Position numbers and translations under genes: made by a program
Shown: positions 13,138 to 20,710 of the stretch, one piece after another
How the letters are laid out: every line of letters begins with the position of its first letter
Position numbering within the stretch: the first letter of the stretch is position 1
Assembly (NCBI GenBank): GCA_036510515.1
Contig: DATCDS010000049.1
Span: 1-25,474 of the forward strand
Source of the DNA: JALYSX01 sp036510515
Lineage (GTDB): Bacteria; Vulcanimicrobiota; Vulcanimicrobiia; Vulcanimicrobiales; Vulcanimicrobiaceae
DNA: 25,474 bases
Direction: 5' to 3'
The notes under the pieces: generated by a model
Told to the model about the DNA's origin: nothing
The model's input: only the letters and a program-made list of their open reading frames with translations
Databases searched by the model: none

Positions 13138-13881
13138 TCAGCGCTTCGCCAAAAGGTCGGCGACCGCTCCCGCGACGGCCGTGCGATGCATGGCCACGCG
13201 GCTTTCCCACGGCAGGCGCGAGGGCGTCTCGAAGGTCAGCACGCGCCCTGCGGCACCGCGCGCGAGCAGCAAGGCGTACGAAAGGCCGCCCAGCGCCTCC
13301 CCTTCGGCGTGCGGATCGGGTCGCGCGATCCCGGGTGCGAAGACGATCGTCCCCGGCTCCGGCGCCCACCCTAGATCGAAACCGCTTCCCAGCGGTTGGA
13401 TCGGGAAGTCGCCCGCGCGCACGGCGGCGACCGCCGCCGTAGCCAGATCGCCGACCCCATATTCGTAACAATAGAATCCGTCGGCGTCGTCGTCTTCGTG
13501 CAAGTCCATCGCGAGTTCGAACTTGCGATCGCGATTGGACATCACGACCGCTTTGGCTTCGGGCGACGATCCGCCGCGCCCGAACGTGCGGTTGAGATCG
13601 ACGCTGTCAACGCTCGCGCGCGTTCGCGCATCGAATCCGGTCGGATTGGTACACGGCCAGACGCGATACGCACAGCGAGGGTCCAGCGCGTCGCTCTCGA
13701 CAAGCTCGAGCAAGGCCCACGGTCCGGCCGGCTCGTCCCCGTGAATCCCGGCCGACAGCGTCACCGTCGGCAACGCGGAATCGCCCAACTCGACGCACAA
13801 CAACGTCCGAGCCGCTCCGACGCAAGCGACCTCCCGCACGCGCAGATCGCCGGGTCCGCCCCGTAACGCTTTCCAACGCAT
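13138..13881 (-). CDS. Zinc hydrolase of the M14 / succinylglutamate desuccinylase-aspartoacylase family
   Basis: A 247-residue protein with the AspA/AstE zinc site: H47 and E50 in AGIHGDEPAG, H128 in DLHED, a substrate-binding DLNRTF (95-100), and a late LTFETPS holding the probable catalytic Glu. The family removes acyl groups or C-terminal residues from small substrates (succinylglutamate, acetylaspartate, peptides). The exact substrate cannot be told. The ATG at 13881 is chosen because the conserved part begins right after it; upstream in-frame GTG and TTG codons (up to 13944) would add about 20 unlike residues and overlap the divergent LOG gene. It opens the - strand block that includes ETF-QO and thiS-thiG. 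Confidence 0.8.
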   Translation of the reverse strand: MRWKALRGGPGDLRVREVACVGAARTLLCVELGDSALPTVTLSAGIHGDEPAGPWALLELVESDALDPRCAYRVWPCTNPTGFDARTRASVDSVDLNRTFGRGGSSPEAKAVVMSNRDRKFELAMDLHEDDDADGFYCYEYGVGDLATAAVAAVRAGDFPIQPLGSGFDLGWAPEPGTIVFAPGIARPDPHAEGEALGGLSYALLLARGAAGRVLTFETPSRLPWESRVAMHRTAVAGAVADLLAKR

Positions 13882-13932
13882 TTCGAGATTTCGGTAGGTA
13901 GAGTTCACACTTGAGATTGAACCGTACTCGGC

Positions 13933-14550
13933 ATGAAAATACAAATCGGGGTGATGGGGTCGGCGGGCGGCATCCTGACATCCGAGGAGTTAGACTTGGC
14001 CCGACGCATGGGGCGGCGCATCGCGCAGCGCGATTGCACGATCGTAACCGGCGCCTGCCCGGGGTTGCCGCACGCGGCGGTCCTGGGCGCGCACGAGGCC
14101 GGCGGGCAAAGTCTGGGCGTTTCGCCGGCGCTCTCGCGCGAAGAGCACGTCAACATCTATGGCTCCCCACTGCAGCCGTATACGACGATGGTCTTTACCG
14201 GCTCGGGGCTGATGGGTCGCGAGACGCATAACATCCATTCCTCGGACTTCGTCCTGTTCGTGGGCGGCCGTAGCGGCACGCTCGGCGAGTTCTGCATCGC
14301 GTATGACGAAGGCAAACTCATGGGCATCCTCACCAACTCCGGCGGCATCTCCAACGAGTTCGCCAACATCGTGAAGTTGGTGAGAAAAGATACCGGATCG
14401 ACGCTGCTGAGCAGCGACGTACCCGAAGATCTGGTCGACCGCTGTTTGGATCTCTATCTCAAGGAACCCATTCCTACCTCAACGGTTCACAATCGTCAGG
14501 CGGAGTTTACCATTCGCCGGCCGAGGATAACGCAGGAGACCCGTGGCTGA
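13933..14550 (+). CDS. LOG/SLOG-family nucleotide-binding protein
   Basis: A 205-residue Rossmann-like protein of the LOG (lysine decarboxylase-like, TIGR00725/MoCo-carrier) superfamily. It shows IGVMGSAGG (5-13), TIVTGACPGLPHAA, a middle VFTGSGLMGRE, and the signature GGRSGTLGEF (111-120) with the catalytic-type E119. Relatives cleave ribose from nucleoside monophosphates (cytokinin-activating LOG) or bind nucleotides or molybdopterin, so the chemistry here is open. The ATG lies 51 bases from the divergent hydrolase start. Its 3' end overlaps the beta-CASP gene by 8 bases, so the two are almost certainly co-expressed. Confidence 0.83.
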   Translation: MKIQIGVMGSAGGILTSEELDLARRMGRRIAQRDCTIVTGACPGLPHAAVLGAHEAGGQSLGVSPALSREEHVNIYGSPLQPYTTMVFTGSGLMGRETHNIHSSDFVLFVGGRSGTLGEFCIAYDEGKLMGILTNSGGISNEFANIVKLVRKDTGSTLLSSDVPEDLVDRCLDLYLKEPIPTSTVHNRQAEFTIRRPRITQETRG

Positions 14551-15901
14551 ACTCACGTTTATCGGCGCCGCCGGCACCGTCACCGGCAGCAAGCACCTCA
14601 TCAAAGCGGGCGGCAAGAATCTCTTCGTCGACTGCGGCCTTTTCCAGGGAGTGGTCGACGTGCGCGCGCTCAACGACGCACCGCTGCCGATTGCGCCGCG
14701 CGACGTCGCCGCCGTCACGATCACGCACGGGCACATCGACCACTGTGGCTATCTGCCGAAATTCGTTAAGGACGGCTTTTCGGGGCCGGTCTACTGTACG
14801 CCGGCGACCGCAGCGCTGATGCAGATCGTACTCAACGACGCCGCGCACCTCCAAGGCATGTTGGCCAAGCGCGGATTCCAGCACGAGCGCCCCCACGGGC
14901 CGCCGCCGTACTACGATCAGGACGATGTCGACGCGACGATGAAACTGCTGCACCCGACACCGCTGCACGTCGAATTCGATCTGGCCGGCGTCGCCAAGGC
15001 CACCTTTCACAACGCCGCGCACATTCTGGGTTCGGCGTTCGCGATCGTTGAGGTCGACGGCAAACGGGCGCTGTTCTCCGGGGACGTCGGCCGCTACGAC
15101 CGTCCCCTGCTCTACGATCCCGAAGCCATCGGCGCGGTCGACGTGATGGTCTGCGAATCGACCTACGGCGGCCAAGTGCATCCGCCCCAGCCGCTCGAGG
15201 CGCTGCGCGACGCATTACTTGCCGGCGTCGCGCGCGGCGGAGCGATCGTGATCCCGGCATTCGCCGTCGAGCGCACGCAAGATATCTTGCTGGCGATCGG
15301 TCAAATTCAAAAGACCGAACCGCGATTGGCCAAGCTGCCGATTCACCTCGACAGTCCCATGGGCGAGAAGGTCGACGATCTGTTCGCCGCGTTCCCCGAC
15401 GTTCACAAGCCCATTCCGCCCGCCAAGAACGGCGAGGCGTTCGGCTGCACCAACCTGACGATCCACATCACCGCCGAAGACTCCAAGCGCCTCAACGACG
15501 TCACAGGCGCGCACGTCATCATTTCGGCCAGCGGCATGGCGGCCGGCGGCCGCGTTCTGCACCACCTGCACAATCATCTCTCGGACCCCAAGGCCACGAT
15601 CGTCTTCGTCGGCTACCAAGGCGCGGGAACGCTGGGCTTCCTGCTCGTGCACGGCGCGCATACGATCCACATCCTCGGCGATGCGCTGCCGGTCCGCGCG
15701 TCCATCGCCACCCTGCAAGGCTACAGCGCGCACGCCGACAAGAACGATTTCACCCGCTGGTTCGCAACCTGCACGACCCAGCCGCGCTTCTACGCGGTAC
15801 ACGGCGAAGTCGAATCCGCCGCGGCGCTGGTCGCGATGGTGCAAAGCGGCCTGCACTGGAAAGCGCAAATAGCCCAACGCGGCACGACGGTAACGATCTA
15901 G
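14543..15901 (+). CDS. MBL-fold beta-CASP ribonuclease (CPSF73/RNA exonuclease type)
   Basis: A 452-residue metallo-beta-lactamase fold protein with a beta-CASP insert, the architecture of RNA-processing nucleases such as CPSF-73, TTHA0252 and Ysh1-like bacterial enzymes. The metal motif is THGHIDHCGYLP (61-72), followed by HNAAHILGSA, SGDVGRYD, and the beta-CASP motifs VIISASGMAAGGRVLHH and GYSAHAD, then YAVHGE at the end. All expected metal ligands are visible, so it should be active, probably as an RNase. It starts at GTG 14543 inside the LOG gene (8-base overlap) behind GGAG at about 14536. Its 3' end is only 6 bases from the convergent oxidoreductase gene. Confidence 0.92.
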   Translation: MAELTFIGAAGTVTGSKHLIKAGGKNLFVDCGLFQGVVDVRALNDAPLPIAPRDVAAVTITHGHIDHCGYLPKFVKDGFSGPVYCTPATAALMQIVLNDAAHLQGMLAKRGFQHERPHGPPPYYDQDDVDATMKLLHPTPLHVEFDLAGVAKATFHNAAHILGSAFAIVEVDGKRALFSGDVGRYDRPLLYDPEAIGAVDVMVCESTYGGQVHPPQPLEALRDALLAGVARGGAIVIPAFAVERTQDILLAIGQIQKTEPRLAKLPIHLDSPMGEKVDDLFAAFPDVHKPIPPAKNGEAFGCTNLTIHITAEDSKRLNDVTGAHVIISASGMAAGGRVLHHLHNHLSDPKATIVFVGYQGAGTLGFLLVHGAHTIHILGDALPVRASIATLQGYSAHADKNDFTRWFATCTTQPRFYAVHGEVESAAALVAMVQSGLHWKAQIAQRGTTVTI

Positions 15902-15907
15902 ACGGCG

Positions 15908-17146
15908 CTAGGCGGTCCAGTCGAGCATGGGCTCCCAGTCGGGTTTGGGGAACGATTCTTTGGCTTTGATCGCTTCGACGTACTTGCGTTTGCCGGCGCG
16001 GTTGCCTTTGCCCAGCATGATGCCGCCCACCAAACGGTCGCGCCAGAAGAACAGCGAACGGTACCAGCCTTTCTCGGCATCGATCTTGCGCACGGTTTCG
16101 ACTTCTGGTTGCAGTTCGGGCGAAAGACCGAACTGCGTGATCGTCTGACCCTTGAAGAGCATCGAGGAATACTCCGGAACGTCGTGGTAGGGCTCGGAGC
16201 CGCCCAGCATGTTGAGCGCGGCGACCTTGCCGTGCGCGCCGGCATTGTTCCACGTGCCCATGCGGTAGCGCATCTCCAACGTTGGATCGAAGAAATCGGC
16301 GATATCTCCGGCGGCGAAGATGCCCGGGACGTTGGTTTCCAGCCGGTCGTTGCAGAGGATGCCATTCTTGCTGGTCTGCACTTCGGTATCGTCGAGCAGT
16401 TCGACGTTCATCGTCAGGCCGAAACCGACGCCGTAGCAATCTGCGGTGATTTCACTGCCGTCCGCGAGCACGACCTTCGCGACGCTGCCGTTCGCTCGCA
16501 CGAACTCCGCGATCTCGGCGCCGTAGTGCATGTGCACGCCGTCGGCCGTGGCGGCGTCGTGCACGAACTCACCGGCGACATCGTCGAGGATCCGATGCAG
16601 GGCGTGCGGGCCGCGCATGATCCAATGCGCCTCGACCTTGCGCGAGGCAAACGCTTCGGCCAGCTCGTAGGCGATGAAGGATCCGCCGATCGCGATGGCG
16701 GCCTTACTGCTCTCCAGACGCTCGGAGATCGCGCGCGTCTCATCGAGATATTGAAAATTGTACACGTTGTCGGCGCCGGCCGCGCCGGGAGCGGGCGTCG
16801 GGATCGGGCGGCCGCCGGTGGCCACCAGCAGCGCGTCGTACGGGAAGGACGCTCCGCCGGCCACGACGATCTTCTCGGCGGGCACGATCCGCTCCACGCG
16901 CGTGCTCAGGCGCAGATCGATGCGATGCTCGTCGTGCCAGGCACGATTGCGAATCATCACCTTCGCTTCGGGAATCTGTTTTCGCAGCATCGGCGGAAGC
17001 GAGATGCGATTGTAGAGCGTGTAGGGCTCGTCGCCGAAGAGCACGATCTCGCAGGTGGGATCGTGCTTGCGTAGCTGTTCTGCGGCGGTCGTGCCGGCAA
17101 AGCCGTTGCCAACGATCACATAGCGGCGAAAATCGGAGTCTGCCAT
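15908..17146 (-). CDS. FAD/NAD(P)-dependent oxidoreductase (pyridine nucleotide-disulfide family)
   Basis: A 412-residue two-dinucleotide-domain flavoprotein. The FAD motif is YVIVGNGFAGTTAAEQLRK (9-27), followed by YTLYNRISLPPML, VATGGRP, an NAD(P) motif AIAIGGSFIAYELAEAF in which the third Gly of GxGxxG is Ala, and GIFAAGDIADFFD binding the flavin ribityl. No redox-active CxxC is present, so it is not a disulfide reductase; it is closer to the rubredoxin reductase or NirB-type reductases. The electron partner is unknown. The ATG at 17146 has GGAGG 5 bases upstream. Two upstream in-frame starts (to 17323) would add a non-conserved segment overlapping the divergent gene. Confidence 0.85.
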   Translation of the reverse strand: MADSDFRRYVIVGNGFAGTTAAEQLRKHDPTCEIVLFGDEPYTLYNRISLPPMLRKQIPEAKVMIRNRAWHDEHRIDLRLSTRVERIVPAEKIVVAGGASFPYDALLVATGGRPIPTPAPGAAGADNVYNFQYLDETRAISERLESSKAAIAIGGSFIAYELAEAFASRKVEAHWIMRGPHALHRILDDVAGEFVHDAATADGVHMHYGAEIAEFVRANGSVAKVVLADGSEITADCYGVGFGLTMNVELLDDTEVQTSKNGILCNDRLETNVPGIFAAGDIADFFDPTLEMRYRMGTWNNAGAHGKVAALNMLGGSEPYHDVPEYSSMLFKGQTITQFGLSPELQPEVETVRKIDAEKGWYRSLFFWRDRLVGGIMLGKGNRAGKRKYVEAIKAKESFPKPDWEPMLDWTA

Positions 17147-17228
17147 CAGGGCCTCCGCTTCGCCGCGCGGTCCGACGCTCATGCCGGGCGGCGAAACGTC
17201 CGGAGGCGCCGGCGGGTATAGAGAGGGT

Positions 17229-17549
17229 ATGAATGACGACTTTATGGAGCAGATGCTCCGCCAAGCCAAAGACCTGCAGCGCAAGATCGCCGAGGCGGCC
17301 TCCAAGACGCACGAGCAGGCCAAACCCTATCTCGACGACGCCCTCGAACAGACCAAGAAAATGAGCGACGAGGTCGCCGACCGCCTGCGCGAGAGTGCGG
17401 AGTTGACCAACGCGCAAACCCTTCGCGCGCTCGACGCCATGCGCGACACGCTGAAGACCTCGCAGCCGAAGATCGACTCCTTCATCGAAGCCGCCCGCAA
17501 GGCTGCAAACGACGTCGTCTCCTCCTTGGAGACCAAACCCAAAGAGTAG
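17229..17549 (+). CDS. Small helical, phasin-like protein
   Basis: A 106-residue, almost wholly alpha-helical, charged protein without Cys, Trp or a signal peptide. Heptad-like spacing of Leu, Ala and Met with many Lys, Glu and Gln (QAKDLQRKIAEAASKTHEQ onward) resembles phasins and other amphipathic coat or coiled-coil proteins, but no signature proves this. The ATG at 17229 follows GAGAGGG by a few bases. It diverges from the oxidoreductase gene (82-base gap) and its stop is 9 bases from the convergent M20 gene. Codon use and length support a real gene. Confidence 0.65.
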   Translation: MNDDFMEQMLRQAKDLQRKIAEAASKTHEQAKPYLDDALEQTKKMSDEVADRLRESAELTNAQTLRALDAMRDTLKTSQPKIDSFIEAARKAANDVVSSLETKPKE

Positions 17550-17558
17550 GACCTAGCG

Positions 17559-18707
17559 CTACGTCCCCAACGCGATGCCGGTCATCATTGCAAAGCCGAC
17601 GTCGAGCGCCCGTTCGTCGATGTCGTATCGGGCGCTGTGCTGGGGCTCTAGGCCGCGTTCGGGGCCGCGGATGCCGACGATGAAGTAGGCGCCGGGGCGT
17701 TGCTCCTGCATGTAAGCCATATCCTCGGCCCACATCACGATGTCGTGCGGGTCGACGACGTTGTCGGGTCCGACGACGCGCGCTCCGGCCGCGCGCACGA
17801 TATCGTTCATCGCAGCATCGTTAACCGTCGGCGGGTAGCCCCACGCGTAGTCGAACGCGTAGTCCAGGCGCAGCGCCTCGCACAGACCCTTGACCATCCG
17901 CTCCATGCGTATTGGAATCGATTCGCGTACCGCGTTGTCGAACGCCCGCACCGTGCCCATCAGCGTCGCGCGGTCCGGAATCACGTTGAACGTGGTTCCC
18001 GATTCAATCTTGCCGACCGTGACGACTACCGCGTCCTTGGGCGCGACCTCGCGACTGGCGATCGTCTGCAGCATCGTCACCAGTTGCGCCGCGGCGACGA
18101 TCGGATCGACCGACGCGTGTGGCATCGCGCCGTGGCCGCCCTTGCCGATCAACGCGATTTCGAAGCGATCCGACGACGCGAAGAACGCGCCGTCGCGCAC
18201 GCCGATCGTGCCCACGTCCAAACCGCTGTAGAGATGCAGGGCGAACGTGCGGTCGACGTGCGGATTCTCCAGCGCACCTTGGTCGATCATGATCTTCGCG
18301 CCCGCCGGCCCTTCTTCGGCCGGTTGAAAGCAGAACACCAGGGTTCCGGCAATCTCGTTACGCCGTTTGGCCAGCGCTTTGGCGGCGCAGAGCAAGATGG
18401 CCATGTGGCCGTCGTGCCCGCAAGCGTGCATGACGCCGGGGCTCGCAGAAGCGTATTCTGCCTTGCCCAATTCTAGAATCGGCAACGCGTCCATATCGGC
18501 ACGCAGCAACGTAACCGGCCCCGGTTTGCCGCCGCGCAGGGTCGCCAGTATCCCGGTGGTCGCCACACCGGTGCGCAGTTCGTCAAAGCCGCATCCACGC
18601 AGTTCGTTCTCGATGAACCGCGAGGTTTCGAACTCTTGGAGCGAAAGCTCGGGATGCGCGTGGAAGTGCCGCCGATAGCGGACCAGGTCGTCGTGCGGAA
18701 CGATCAC
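17559..18707 (-). CDS. M20-family amidohydrolase (hippurate hydrolase-like)
   Basis: Metal-dependent amidohydrolase of the M20D group (hippuricase, IAA-amino-acid hydrolase, N-acetyl-diaminopimelate deacetylase relatives), 382 residues. It opens with RRHFHAHPELSLQEFETS. The metal-binding string is HACGHDGH (94-101, C96 and H98), and the general base pair is E131-E132 in QPAEEG. The dimerisation-domain signature GKGGHGAMPHASVDPI and the GTTFNVIPDRATLMGTVR strand follow, and a late His in LEPQHSARYDIDE completes the site. It releases an acyl group from an N-acyl amino acid; the true substrate is unknown. The start is GTG 18707, 16 bases after the TonB-C-like gene ends, so the two are probably co-transcribed. 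Confidence 0.93.
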   Translation of the reverse strand: MIVPHDDLVRYRRHFHAHPELSLQEFETSRFIENELRGCGFDELRTGVATTGILATLRGGKPGPVTLLRADMDALPILELGKAEYASASPGVMHACGHDGHMAILLCAAKALAKRRNEIAGTLVFCFQPAEEGPAGAKIMIDQGALENPHVDRTFALHLYSGLDVGTIGVRDGAFFASSDRFEIALIGKGGHGAMPHASVDPIVAAAQLVTMLQTIASREVAPKDAVVVTVGKIESGTTFNVIPDRATLMGTVRAFDNAVRESIPIRMERMVKGLCEALRLDYAFDYAWGYPPTVNDAAMNDIVRAAGARVVGPDNVVDPHDIVMWAEDMAYMQEQRPGAYFIVGIRGPERGLEPQHSARYDIDERALDVGFAMMTGIALGT

Positions 18708-18723
18708 GGCTGCGATGCTCGAT

Positions 18724-19560
18724 TCATTGGACGGAATAGTCGTATTGATACTCTAGCGCAGCCGCCGCCGGCGCGCACAGGAAGGTCGCCGCCTTGTACT
18801 GCCCGCGAAACGCGGCGTCGGCAGCCGACTGATCGATCGGGATGCTGCCGCTGGATTTTTGAATACGTACGTCGGCAACCCTAGCGTCGGTGCCCAGGTC
18901 GATGCGCATGTAGACGGGCTTGGCGCTACGGCCCTGCGAGGTATCCCAATAGTCCGTAGTTTCGGGCATGTTGACGACGACCGCCGGCACGTAGGCAGCC
19001 CCGCACGGCAACGGCGGGACGTCGCGAACGTAGACGGCGTCGGTCGGGCGGTACCAATCCACGGATCGCGGGGTGGACGAGGTTATCGGCTGGGTCATTT
19101 GCGCGCGCGCGTCCGCGTCGAGCGCCTTCACTTCGAGTGGAAGAGACGCGCACGGCGTATGCGTCGAGGCGAGCGGATCGTCCACTTGCGTGACCCACGC
19201 GTACCGAACGACCGCCGCAATCGGCAGCGCAAACATCTCGTTCGACGAGTAGAACTCGCCAGCCACGTCGGTCGACGGGGTGAACTTGAGGTCGGAGAAC
19301 GGTAGCGTGTAGATTTTCGTATCGGTGGCAACTTCCACCGTTCCCCCGATCGTCCAGGCCTGGTCCGCTTGCAGCCCAAAACCATAGAGCCGCGTCGGCG
19401 TCCCGTCTCCGGGAGCGTCGCGAGCGACGTCCCAAGGGACGACCTGTGCGACCATCGCGCCGCAATAGACCGGATCGGCCGTTGGGTCGGCCGAGGCGGC
19501 CGTCGCCAGCGAGGTCAATGCAAACAGCAGCGCGGTCAGCGCGGCGCCCGGGCGGTCCAT
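18724..19560 (-). CDS. Exported protein with a TonB C-terminal-like domain
   Basis: A 278-residue protein with a cleavable signal peptide (residues 1-24, cleavage after AAASA). The middle part is not recognised; paired cysteines (C33, C137, and two later) may form disulfides outside the membrane. The last 75 residues resemble the TonB C-terminal fold: VYMRIDLGTDARVADVRIQKSSGSIPID, then a helix AAADAAFRGQYKAATF and a final strand. In TonB this domain contacts outer-membrane receptors, but here there is no N-terminal anchor or Pro-rich linker, so it may be a stand-alone periplasmic or surface protein. It is divergent from the first E1-alpha gene across 89 bases and upstream of the M20 gene. Confidence 0.75.
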   Translation of the reverse strand: MDRPGAALTALLFALTSLATAASADPTADPVYCGAMVAQVVPWDVARDAPGDGTPTRLYGFGLQADQAWTIGGTVEVATDTKIYTLPFSDLKFTPSTDVAGEFYSSNEMFALPIAAVVRYAWVTQVDDPLASTHTPCASLPLEVKALDADARAQMTQPITSSTPRSVDWYRPTDAVYVRDVPPLPCGAAYVPAVVVNMPETTDYWDTSQGRSAKPVYMRIDLGTDARVADVRIQKSSGSIPIDQSAADAAFRGQYKAATFLCAPAAAALEYQYDYSVQ

Positions 19561-19649
19561 CCCCGCATTCTTTCGGGCGGCTGCTCGACGACCCCCGTTG
19601 CCCGCTCAAGCGCAGGAGTTCGAGCCCGGCGCGGGCGATAACGCGGCTC

Positions 19650-20690
19650 GTGGCTTCCTCTCCGCGTCCCCCCGCCGCGAACCCGCCGCCGGCCTTCGAA
19701 CGCCACGGGCTGAACGACGAACAGCTCGTGCGGATGCTGCACACGATGCTGATGCAGCGCACGCTGGAGAACCGCGGCTTCGCCCTGAATCGCCAAGGAA
19801 AAATTCCATTCGCGTCTGCCAGCGAAGGGCACGAAGCCGTCCAGGCCGGCGCGGCGATGGCATTCGTCCGCGGAAGGGACATTCTGGCGCCGTATTATCG
19901 CGACTTGGGATTGGCGCTGGGCATCGGTCTCACGCCGCTCGAGGTGATGCTCTCGCTCTTCGCGCGCGTCGACGAACACTCGCAGGGGCGCCAGTTCCCG
20001 CACCACTATGCCAGCCGGCGCCTGGGCCTCCATACGATCTCTTCCATCATCGCCGCGCAGTTGCCGCACGCGGTCGGCGCGGCGTACGCGATCAAACTGC
20101 GCAAAGAAGCCGGACGCGCGGTGCTGGCGACCTTCGGCGACGGCGCGACCAGCGAGGGCGAGTGGCACGAATCCCTCAACTTCGCCGCCGTGCATCGCCT
20201 GCCGATCGTCTTCTTGTGCGAAAACAACGAATGGGCGATCTCGACGCCGTTGGCCCTGCAAATGGGCCAGCCCGACATCGCCAAACGGGCCGATGGCTAT
20301 GGAATGCCCGGGGTGACCGTCAACGGCATGGACCCCCTGGCCTGCTACGCCGCGGTGCGGCAGGCGCTCGACGGGGCGCGCGAGGGTCGCGGCCCGACCC
20401 TGATCGAGGCCAAATGCTACCGGTATCTCTCTCACACTACCGACGACGACGACCGGACCTACCGTTCGCACGCGGAAGTGCAGCGGCGGCGCGCGGACGA
20501 CCCCGTGCCGCGCTTCGAGGAGCGGCTGCTCGCCTGGGGCGTCATGACGTCGGCCGCGCTGGAGGCGTTGAAGCAATCCATCCTCGCCGAGGCGAACCAA
20601 GCCACCGACCAAGCTGAATCCGTGGCATACGCTCCGCCGGCCAGCTTGTACGAAAATGTCTACGCGGACGGCTGGCAGCCGTGGCGCTAG
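19650..20690 (+). CDS. bkdAA: Branched-chain 2-oxoacid dehydrogenase E1 alpha, copy 1
   Basis: Thiamine-diphosphate-binding alpha subunit of the E1 heterotetramer that decarboxylates 2-oxo acids and transfers the acyl group to the lipoyl arm of E2. From the GTG at 19650 it has 346 residues. The ThDP motif runs from GDGATSEGEWHE (163) to ENN (191-193). ILAPYYRDLGLALGIGLTP, GRQFPHHYAS and SHTTDDDDRTYR match the branched-chain (BkdAA/BCKDHA) branch better than pyruvate E1. The start is chosen by comparison with copy 2: FERHGL lies a few residues in from both. The ribosome site before this GTG is poor. Copy 2 follows after 20 bases. All catalytic landmarks are present in both. Confidence 0.9.
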   Translation: MASSPRPPAANPPPAFERHGLNDEQLVRMLHTMLMQRTLENRGFALNRQGKIPFASASEGHEAVQAGAAMAFVRGRDILAPYYRDLGLALGIGLTPLEVMLSLFARVDEHSQGRQFPHHYASRRLGLHTISSIIAAQLPHAVGAAYAIKLRKEAGRAVLATFGDGATSEGEWHESLNFAAVHRLPIVFLCENNEWAISTPLALQMGQPDIAKRADGYGMPGVTVNGMDPLACYAAVRQALDGAREGRGPTLIEAKCYRYLSHTTDDDDRTYRSHAEVQRRRADDPVPRFEERLLAWGVMTSAALEALKQSILAEANQATDQAESVAYAPPASLYENVYADGWQPWR

Positions 20691-20710
20691 GATCGTAAGG
20701 AAACCACAGG

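Noticed and set aside
13882..13932. Possible TPP riboswitch ahead of the block that includes thiS and thiG
   Set aside because: Only 51 bases lie between the divergent starts, too short for a TPP aptamer, and no CTGAGA-type core motif is present.
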